Of a stretch of DNA of 10,760 nt, positions 1 to 4,478 are shown one piece after another. The number at the start of each line of letters is the position of its first letter. Positions within the stretch are counted from its first letter, which is position 1. This DNA comes from Spirochaetota bacterium (GTDB lineage Bacteria; Spirochaetota; Brevinematia; DTOW01), in NCBI GenBank assembly GCA_028276145.1, contig JAPYWX010000045.1, positions 1 through 10,760 of the forward strand, given 5' to 3'. Under the pieces are notes generated by a model that was not told the DNA's origin, made no database searches, and was given only the letters and a program-made list of their open reading frames with translations. A program made the translations under genes and the position numbers.

Positions 1-122
1 GTCAAGCTTTTGACGATAGGCAACTCTAAAAACTTATCAAAAGACAAAATATCTAGATTAAGGAAAATTTTCAAATTCCACCTATCTGATATGAAACGAT
101 AAAGATCCATTCCCCCTACCAT
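1..122 (-). CDS. 5' end of an unidentified minus-strand gene (partial, runs off left edge)
   Basis: One minus-strand frame is open from the left edge up to about position 188. Its first usable ATG is at 122-120, with a second in-frame ATG at 110-108. About 40 residues are visible, beginning MVGGMDLYRFISDRWNLKI and continuing with a Leu/Ile/Phe/Asp-rich stretch. I do not recognise the family and see no signal peptide or motif. Support for a real gene is a good sigma-70-like promoter immediately upstream on the minus strand (-35 TTGATA, 17-bp spacer, -10 GATAAT), whose -10 ends 4 nt before ATG 122; the mRNA would then be leaderless or start between the two ATGs. No Shine-Dalgarno sequence precedes ATG 122. 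The gene diverges from the SDR gene at 304. The short visible length limits confidence. Confidence 0.5.
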   Translation of the reverse strand, partial: MVGGMDLYRFISDRWNLKIFLNLDILSFDKFLELPIVKSL

Positions 123-126
123 AAAA

Positions 127-155
127 ATTATCAACGAAGTTGATAAACTTATCAA
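127..155 (-). promoter_or_regulatory. Promoter with overlapping TTATCAA dyads
   Basis: Read on the minus strand, TTGATA (155-150) and GATAAT (132-127) are separated by 17 bp, each one mismatch from the sigma-70 consensus. The same DNA carries three alternating heptamers: TTATCAA at 128-134, TTGATAA at 140-146 and TTATCAA at 149-155. They give two overlapping perfect dyads: TTATCAAC/GTTGATAA around GAA (128-146) and TTGATAA/TTATCAA around AC (140-155). A dyad lying over both promoter hexamers is what a repressor operator looks like, but the symmetry may partly come from both hexamers resembling TTGATAAT. Confidence 0.5.
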
Positions 156-234
156 GAAAATAATCGTATTAAGTATGTTCCTAATTCAAATTGAGAGTAC
201 TTCAATACTTGGTCAACTAAAAAATTTTTTTAAT

Positions 235-262
235 ATTATCGGTGCCTAATGGCACCGATAAT
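235..262. repeat. 28-bp perfect palindrome, 12-bp stem, next to the SDR promoter
   Basis: ATTATCGGTGCC (235-246) and its exact complement (251-262) surround a TAAT loop. Its GTGCC/GGCAC core resembles the GTGCT/AGCAC hairpins elsewhere in the window but with a longer stem. It ends 2 bp before the TATAAT of the SDR gene and occupies the place of the -35 element, so it could be an operator or activator site. No clean T-tract follows it on either strand, which argues against an ordinary terminator. Confidence 0.75.
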
Positions 263-263
263 G

Positions 264-269
264 TATAAT
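264..269 (+). promoter_or_regulatory. -10 element (TATAAT) of the SDR gene
   Basis: A consensus TATAAT lies 34 nt before the SDR start codon and directly after the 28-bp palindrome. No -35 match is present at 16-18 bp spacing, because that DNA is the palindrome itself. Transcription would start near 276. An AAGGAG at 283-288 follows, but it is 15 nt from the ATG, longer than usual. Confidence 0.5.
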
Positions 270-303
270 GAAAAAACAACTTAAGGAGTCATAAAATTAT
301 AGT

Positions 304-1203
304 ATGACTGTTTTCATAGTAGGTGGTACCGGATTTATAGGAAAAAACACAATAGAATCCTTACTTAATAGGGGGATTAACATAAAGGTATTCGTGAGAA
401 ACCAAGAAAAATATGAAAAAATCCTGTCTTCAATGAAAGTAAAATCTCTTTATTCCAAAATAGAACCCATATACGGTGATATATTCTTACCTGAAACATA
501 CATAAAAAAACTAGAAAACATTGACGCAATAATAAACCTAGTAGGAATAATAAGAGAATACCCAAAAAAAGACATAACATTTGAAAAAGCACACTATGAA
601 ATCACCAAAACATTAGTAGATGTATCATTAAAACTAGGTATAAAAAGGTTTATCCAAATGAGTGCACTAGGAGCATCAATAAAATCAAAATCAAATTACA
701 TGAAAACAAAATACCGGGCAGAAAGATATGTAATAGAATCAACAGAAGAATGGACAATTCTAAGACCTTCAATAGTGATAGGCAAAGACGGGGAATTCAC
801 AAAAATGATTAGCAACATGATAAAAGCAGGAATAGTGCCAATACCCGGAGACGGAAACTACAAAATCAAACCCATATCAGTAACAACACTAGCAAACTTC
901 ATATCATTTGCTGTCACATCAAAAGAAACAATAAAAAAAGAATACAACCTAGTAGGTCCCAAAGAATACACCTACAACGAATTCATTGATGCATTCGCTA
1001 AAGCAATAGGCAAAAGAAATTATATAAAAATTTACATACCAATCTGGTTAATAAGAGTATCATCAGCAATTCTTGGGAACCTATCCCCCATAACGAAAGA
1101 ACAACTAGAACTACTTTTACAAGGAAGCACCTACGAATTTGATGACCTCAAAGGAATACAAATAAAGAATATCCCCATAGAGGAAGAACTGAAAAACATA
1201 TAG
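304..1203 (+). CDS. NAD(P)-binding atypical SDR, NDUFA9-like (299 aa)
   Basis: The protein starts with a Rossmann beta strand and the dinucleotide-binding motif GGTGFIG (residues 7-13). Further on it has INLVGI (about 77-82), the stretch MSALGAS (119-125) and YMKTK (132-136), which supplies the Tyr-xxx-Lys pair of SDR enzymes, then WTILRPSIVIG (150-160). The SALGA...TILRPS pattern is typical of the atypical SDR group that includes the complex I subunit NDUFA9 and bacterial NAD(P)H-binding or sugar-epimerase-like proteins. Its length of about 300 residues is normal for that group. Substrate and partner cannot be told from sequence; a cytoplasmic cofactor-binding or reductase role is likely. 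An in-frame stop at 292-294 fixes the start at ATG 304. AAGGAG at 283-288 is the only Shine-Dalgarno candidate. The gene is alone on its strand and converges on the S55 gene across a hairpin-rich gap. The 3' two thirds is notably rich in A and C. Confidence 0.85.
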   Translation: MTVFIVGGTGFIGKNTIESLLNRGINIKVFVRNQEKYEKILSSMKVKSLYSKIEPIYGDIFLPETYIKKLENIDAIINLVGIIREYPKKDITFEKAHYEITKTLVDVSLKLGIKRFIQMSALGASIKSKSNYMKTKYRAERYVIESTEEWTILRPSIVIGKDGEFTKMISNMIKAGIVPIPGDGNYKIKPISVTTLANFISFAVTSKETIKKEYNLVGPKEYTYNEFIDAFAKAIGKRNYIKIYIPIWLIRVSSAILGNLSPITKEQLELLLQGSTYEFDDLKGIQIKNIPIEEELKNI

Positions 1204-1279
1204 AGAGAGGTTCCAACTTCTCTTCCCTCTCCAATCAATAAGAGAGTGCTATTAAGCACCCTCACACACCACCCTTATT
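1204..1279. repeat. Composite hairpin module, copy A
   Basis: Directly after the SDR stop codon, AGAGAGGTT (1204-1212) pairs with AACTTCTCT (1215-1223), with one G-T pair. Then comes ATAAGAGAGTGCT and the small hairpin GTGCT-ATTA-AGCAC (1246-1259). That hairpin is nested in a wider imperfect dyad: GAG/CTC at one mismatch, then AATAAG (1237-1242) against CTTATT (1274-1279). A T-rich stretch, TTATTATTTT, follows at 1275-1284, so this copy might also end SDR transcription. Confidence 0.7.
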
Positions 1280-1284
1280 ATTTT

Positions 1285-1366
1285 GTAGAGAGGCATCGCC
1301 TCTTAGAGGCATCGCCTCTTTCACTCTCCAGAATAACAAGAAAGTGCTAAGAAGCACCCCATTCTT
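1285..1366. repeat. Composite hairpin module, copy B, with doubled GAGGC hairpin
   Basis: After GTAG at 1285-1288 come two identical hairpins, AGAGGC-ATC-GCCTCT, at 1289-1303 and 1305-1319 (16-bp period). They are followed by a CACTCTCC stretch, AATAACAAGAAAGTGCT and GTGCT-AAGA-AGCAC at 1344-1357. AAGAA (1338-1342) and TTCTT (1362-1366) flank that hairpin as an outer dyad. The order of parts matches copy A. Confidence 0.7.
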
Positions 1367-1373
1367 ATCTTTC

Positions 1374-1436
1374 GTAGAGAGTTTTCCACCTCTCTACACT
1401 CTTCGGGATATATTAATAAAAAGTGCTTTAAGCACT
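1374..1436. repeat. Composite hairpin module, copy C
   Basis: GTAGAGAG (1374-1381) pairs perfectly with CTCTCTAC (1390-1397) around an 8-nt loop. About 25 nt later, AATAAAAAGTGCT leads into the first GTGCT hairpin of the array (1422-1436). The sequence just before it (ATTCTTATCTTTC) resembles that before copy B (CCTTATTATTTT), so the repeated unit is longer than the hairpins themselves. Confidence 0.65.
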
Positions 1437-1526
1437 CGTGCTTTAAGCACTTAATTGAGAAAGTGCTACGAAGCACAAGGTGCTATGAAGCACACCGTGC
1501 TATGAAGCACAACGTGCTTGAAGCAC
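1422..1526. repeat. Array 1 of GTGCT/AGCAC hairpins (six units)
   Basis: Units start at 1423, 1438, 1463, 1480, 1497 and 1514. The first extends to AGTGCTT/AAGCACT. The last four are spaced exactly 17 bp apart: a 13-14-nt hairpin plus a 3- or 4-nt linker (AAG, ACC, AAC). Every stem is GTGCT/AGCAC without mismatch, while loops differ: TTA, TTA, ACGA, ATGA, ATGA, TGA. The array lies between two convergent genes. No coding frame runs through it. Confidence 0.9.
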
Positions 1527-1565
1527 TAGGTTAGAAGTTTAATAAACGTCTGATTGAGTATAATC

Positions 1566-1603
1566 AAAAAAGAAACAGGCTTAGCCTGTCAGGCAAAGCC
1601 TGT
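1566..1603 (-). terminator. Intrinsic terminator of the S55 gene (double hairpin plus T-tract)
   Basis: Read on the minus strand, two hairpins (GCCTG/CAGGC at 1602-1590 and ACAGGC/GCCTGT at 1589-1575) follow the S55 stop codon, then TTCTTTTTT at 1574-1566. This is the only clear stem-plus-T-tract in the window. The same DNA can also fold as one long stem: ACAGGCTT (1575-1582) with AAGCCTGT (1596-1603), one A-A mismatch, then GCCT with AGGC around a 3-nt loop. The bases from 1527 to 1562 hold nothing else I can identify. Confidence 0.7.
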
Positions 1604-1611
1604 AATAGAAT

Positions 1612-3306
1612 CTATTTAACTAAAATCTGGGAAGTAGCAAAGCCAACGAAAGGATAAGATTCTGTTTCCTCCTCCTCCATAATATAAGGCAACAAGTTTT
1701 TACTTTTCATCTCCCCAAGTAAAGTAGGCATAAGGTAAAGAGGAAGTAGACTAAAAACATTGCCACCCGATGCTACATTAGGTGAAGCAATCTCCATGTA
1801 CACTACTAACTTATCAACTCTAAGACTCTCAGAAATGAAGTTATAGAGTTTATCGTAAGTATCCAAAGCTAAATATTCCGAATAAGTTGAAAGTAACTGT
1901 AAAGTTCTAGAAAGCTTGCTTGTAGCACCTAGATTTATTTTAGTACCAGACTGAACCCAGGTAGGCACCCTAAAAGTAAACTCTTTAGTCTCTATATCAC
2001 CCCTAAATTTTTTTATACCGACCTTGACACTTACTTCTTCCCCTCTATTTACCTGACTCTTCGAAGGTACAACGAAAACAATGAAACCAGCATCCAACTC
2101 TTTCGTACTGACATCAATATGAACCTTGTTTATATCAACTTTGAAAGAAGGATTGTAGTTGAGAAAGCTAAGTAGAGAAATAACATCACTTAACGCATAG
2201 TAATACCCCACTTGTAAATTATAAACAGGTAAAATATCGTTAAAAGTAAGAGAAAAATCATTTTTCAAAAAACCAGAACTAACACTAAAACCAACAGTAG
2301 TTGTAATCCAAACATTACCTTCTCCAAAAATACCTTTAGACCTCACTACAGACTCTGTAAAAACAGCTTCTATAAGTTGGGGCAAAAGGTCTTTTACCTT
2401 GGCAATGTTATATCTATATAAGTATTCACTATCAACATTTACCGAAACACCAATCATCTCAGGTATAATACCAACCTCAGCATACACACCACTACTACCG
2501 TCAAACTTCATCGTCCCTACTAACTCCCTAGGTACCCCTAACTTAAACGAAAGACTTTGCCTAGGTACAACATCAAACACATCAACAGTAGACACTGGTA
2601 TCTCTACATCGCCAGCCAAGAAGGCAGGATGCCCTAAAGCGAAAACCCTATTCCCCTCAACATGTGTAACAGTACCGATAGCAGTAAGCTCCATGTCACC
2701 CGTCACCAAATTTATTCCGATAGCATCACCCGGCTTAAAAACAACCTCATCCTTCTTACTTCTCCTAGAACCATCCGAAAGAACCTTAAAATACGAAAAA
2801 GAATCTATAAGCTCAACATTGTAGTTTGAAAAACAATTATTCAAAATAGGTCTAACCTCCCTCGACACACCAGAAACCAAAAGAGGAACAACATATCTTA
2901 AATCCTTCGGTAAGCTAACATACCTCCTTTGGTACTTTTCTAAATCTAACATATCAGATATCGGAGTAATACCAAACATTGGCTCTTTAAGATATGTCCA
3001 AGTAAAAGCCAAAGCCCCCAAAAGCTTATTACCTATATAAACAGGACTACCACTCATCCCAGCAACAACCCCCACCCTCTTCAATTCCTCATCATCCGAC
3101 TTAGCAATTATAACACCAGACTTAGGATTTGACTTAAGAACACCTACCACCTCAAAATCAAATTTCTTAAGCTGATTACCAGACCAAACAGTAAGCCCAT
3201 ACCCCCTCTGCCCATTAGTAACCTCATCCAAACTAACAAAATTAGAATACCCAAACAACAAATCAGAAACCAAAAAAACCAAAACAGCAGCAAAAAACTC
3301 TCTCAT
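1612..3306 (-). CDS. Secreted SpoIVB-type (peptidase family S55) protein, 564 aa
   Basis: After a signal peptide (MREFFAAVLVFLVSDLLFG) the protein has RGYGLTV (residues 34-40) and the serine-protease motif GMSGSPV (83-89, likely nucleophile Ser85). This is followed by IGNKLLGALAFTW and later GTVTHVEGNRVFALGHP (211-227) with the likely catalytic His226. These are the hallmarks of peptidase family S55, to which the SpoIVB sporulation protease belongs. In SpoIVB the GHG histidine precedes the GMSGSP serine, whereas here it follows. The C-terminal half (about 330-564) has no motif I recognise; it looks beta-rich and then helical. The protein is probably periplasmic or surface-exposed. The frame opens upstream to ATG 3375 (587 aa), but I prefer ATG 3306: it gives a clean signal peptide and sits 6 nt after a good -10. 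Neither start has a Shine-Dalgarno sequence. Whether it is an active protease is inferred. Confidence 0.85.
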   Translation of the reverse strand: MREFFAAVLVFLVSDLLFGYSNFVSLDEVTNGQRGYGLTVWSGNQLKKFDFEVVGVLKSNPKSGVIIAKSDDEELKRVGVVAGMSGSPVYIGNKLLGALAFTWTYLKEPMFGITPISDMLDLEKYQRRYVSLPKDLRYVVPLLVSGVSREVRPILNNCFSNYNVELIDSFSYFKVLSDGSRRSKKDEVVFKPGDAIGINLVTGDMELTAIGTVTHVEGNRVFALGHPAFLAGDVEIPVSTVDVFDVVPRQSLSFKLGVPRELVGTMKFDGSSGVYAEVGIIPEMIGVSVNVDSEYLYRYNIAKVKDLLPQLIEAVFTESVVRSKGIFGEGNVWITTTVGFSVSSGFLKNDFSLTFNDILPVYNLQVGYYYALSDVISLLSFLNYNPSFKVDINKVHIDVSTKELDAGFIVFVVPSKSQVNRGEEVSVKVGIKKFRGDIETKEFTFRVPTWVQSGTKINLGATSKLSRTLQLLSTYSEYLALDTYDKLYNFISESLRVDKLVVYMEIASPNVASGGNVFSLLPLYLMPTLLGEMKSKNLLPYIMEEEETESYPFVGFATSQILVK

Positions 3307-3312
3307 AGGAAT

Positions 3313-3341
3313 ATTATAATAATACAAACCACCTACAACAA
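3313..3341 (-). promoter_or_regulatory. Candidate promoter for a leaderless S55 mRNA
   Basis: Minus-strand TTGTTG (3341-3336), a 17-bp spacer and consensus TATAAT (3318-3313) place the transcription start at or next to ATG 3306. A second TATAAT at 3405-3400 with no -35 match could instead serve ATG 3375 with an 18-nt leader. It overlaps the first bases of the hairpin at 3404-3423. Confidence 0.5.
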
Positions 3342-3403
3342 AATAAACACCTAACCAATTGCAAAACTCTTTCATTATCTAAACAAACAAGTTAACATAA
3401 TTA

Positions 3404-3423
3404 TAGAGAGGTACGCCTCTCTA
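3404..3423. repeat. TAGAGAGG/CCTCTCTA hairpin (composite module, copy D)
   Basis: An 8-bp perfect stem with a TACG loop is followed by ATTGATAAGAGAGTGCT, which leads into array 2. Both the order and the flanking ATAAGAGAGTGCT match copy A at 1204-1279, so this is a second location of the same module, about 2.2 kb away and between divergent genes. Confidence 0.75.
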
Positions 3424-3442
3424 CGTTCTAATTGATAAGAGA

Positions 3443-3502
3443 GTGCTTAAAGCACAAGTACTTAAAGCACAAGTGCTTTAAGCACAACGTGCTACTAAGC
3501 AC
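3443..3502. repeat. Array 2 of GTGCT/AGCAC hairpins (four units)
   Basis: Units start at 3443, 3458, 3473 and 3489, at 15-, 15- and 16-bp periods, with AA or AAC linkers. Loops are TAA, TAA, TTA and ACTA. The second unit has one stem change (GTACT against AGCAC), the only imperfect stem among the 17. The array lies between the divergent S55 and HAD promoters. Confidence 0.9.
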
Positions 3503-3530
3503 AAGATTTTTTCAACACTCTTGAATTATC

Positions 3531-3558
3531 TTGAAAAATAAAGGGCAAATTCTTTAAT
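3531..3558 (+). promoter_or_regulatory. Promoter of the HAD-like gene
   Basis: TTGAAA (3531-3536), a 16-bp spacer and TTTAAT (3553-3558) are each one mismatch from the sigma-70 consensus. Transcription would start near 3565, leaving a leader of about 14 nt. Array 2 ends 28 bp upstream of the -35. Confidence 0.5.
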
Positions 3559-3578
3559 AGTTATCAAAGAGATGGCTT

Positions 3579-4475
3579 ATGAATGGGCAAAGGAAGTACA
3601 TTATTGTTCAGATTGATAACTTAGTAATTGATTTAGCTAACTACAATCTAGACCTTATTGATATGGTGAGTGAAACACTCAATACAACTTTTGGTATAAA
3701 CAGTAGGGAATTTATGAATTCTTTACTAAACTATTTAAAACTCTCTACAAAACCTACCGAAAATGTAATAACTGCAACCTATAATGTATTGATGGAATCA
3801 TTTAGTAAGAGGCTAGAATTCCCTAACACAAAAGCTAAAAACCACTTTTGTAACTCAATAAAAACGAAATTTAACACTCAAAAAAAGTCCATACTCAAAA
3901 CGCTACCTAACGCCATTTCAACATTAGAGGTGCTTAAAGAAAAAGGATTCAAGTTGATAGGTATTACTGATTTACCTATAAGTGTGGCAAGGAACGATAT
4001 CAAATTAATAGGTATAGACAAATACTTTGATACCGTCTACGCATACGACGATTCAATAAAAACTCCCAAATCTTCAACGAGGCTACATGATATATGGCTA
4101 GCTACGACAGTAAACTTTTCTTTAACAACATCTTGCGATGTTGTCGAAATCCCCAAAAATATTTACAAGCCTTCAAAAAGAATAATAGAAAAAGTTCTTG
4201 ATGACTTTGGCTTAGTGCCCCAAGAAGTAATAATGATTGGTAGGAACATAGAACAGGACCTACTACCCGCAAAACTCCTAGGAATAAAAACCATATTCGT
4301 TGATACTAAAATAAGCATAAGAAACAAACACAATCTAAGGCTTCTACTACAACACCTCGGTACCAGAAGAGTAAGAGAACTACTAAACCTTCACAACAAT
4401 AAGCGAATTCAAAACGAGCTCAAGCCTGAAGCAGAAGTTAAGTCACTCCAAAGCTTGATGTATTCTTTAACCTAA
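3579..4475 (+). CDS. HAD-superfamily fold protein with lost catalytic residues (298 aa)
   Basis: The C-terminal half reads like a HAD phosphatase: a motif II region FKLIGITD (124-131, Thr130), motif III Lys197 in YKPSKRIIEKVL, and a motif IV-like EVIMIGRNIEQDLLPAKLLGI (216-236). Motif I, normally DxDxT, should lie at IIVQIDNLVID (8-18). There the nucleophile Asp is Gln11 and the Thr is Leu15, leaving only Asp13. In motif IV the usual GD is GR (Arg222), with only Asp227 kept. A phosphotransfer enzyme without its nucleophile is probably inactive, so a binding or regulatory role is more likely; that is inference. Helical cap residues lie at about 20-115. There is an unusual insert between motifs II and III (about 160-195) and a basic C-terminal tail (245-298). 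An in-frame stop at 3558-3560 leaves ATG 3579 as the first start. Its stop codon is 3 bp from that of the convergent propeller gene. Confidence 0.7.
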   Translation: MNGQRKYIIVQIDNLVIDLANYNLDLIDMVSETLNTTFGINSREFMNSLLNYLKLSTKPTENVITATYNVLMESFSKRLEFPNTKAKNHFCNSIKTKFNTQKKSILKTLPNAISTLEVLKEKGFKLIGITDLPISVARNDIKLIGIDKYFDTVYAYDDSIKTPKSSTRLHDIWLATTVNFSLTTSCDVVEIPKNIYKPSKRIIEKVLDDFGLVPQEVIMIGRNIEQDLLPAKLLGIKTIFVDTKISIRNKHNLRLLLQHLGTRRVRELLNLHNNKRIQNELKPEAEVKSLQSLMYSLT

Positions 4476-4478
4476 GTT

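Noticed and set aside
128..155. DnaA boxes / replication origin
   Set aside because: TTATCAAC matches the DnaA box TTATCCACA at only 7 of 9 positions. No dnaA, dnaN or AT-rich unwinding element is present, and a promoter explains the sequence.
377..592. Minus-strand open frame inside the SDR gene (also 2399-2824, 8663-8896 and 9467-9730 inside other genes)
   Set aside because: These frames lie wholly within well-supported genes, give low-complexity proteins without motifs, and have no start signals.
1422..1526. CRISPR array
   Set aside because: Periods are 15-17 bp with 2-4-nt linkers and palindromic units. There are no 25-40-bp unique spacers and no cas genes.
1551..1566. TGATT/AATCA stem and a TATAAT at 1559-1564
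   Set aside because: A 5-bp stem and a lone hexamer in AT-rich DNA with no plus-strand gene downstream are expected by chance.
3307..3375. Upstream start of the S55 gene at ATG 3375
   Set aside because: It adds 23 residues before a complete signal peptide and has no Shine-Dalgarno sequence or -35; ATG 3306 has a better promoter. It cannot be fully excluded because a TATAAT lies at 3405-3400.
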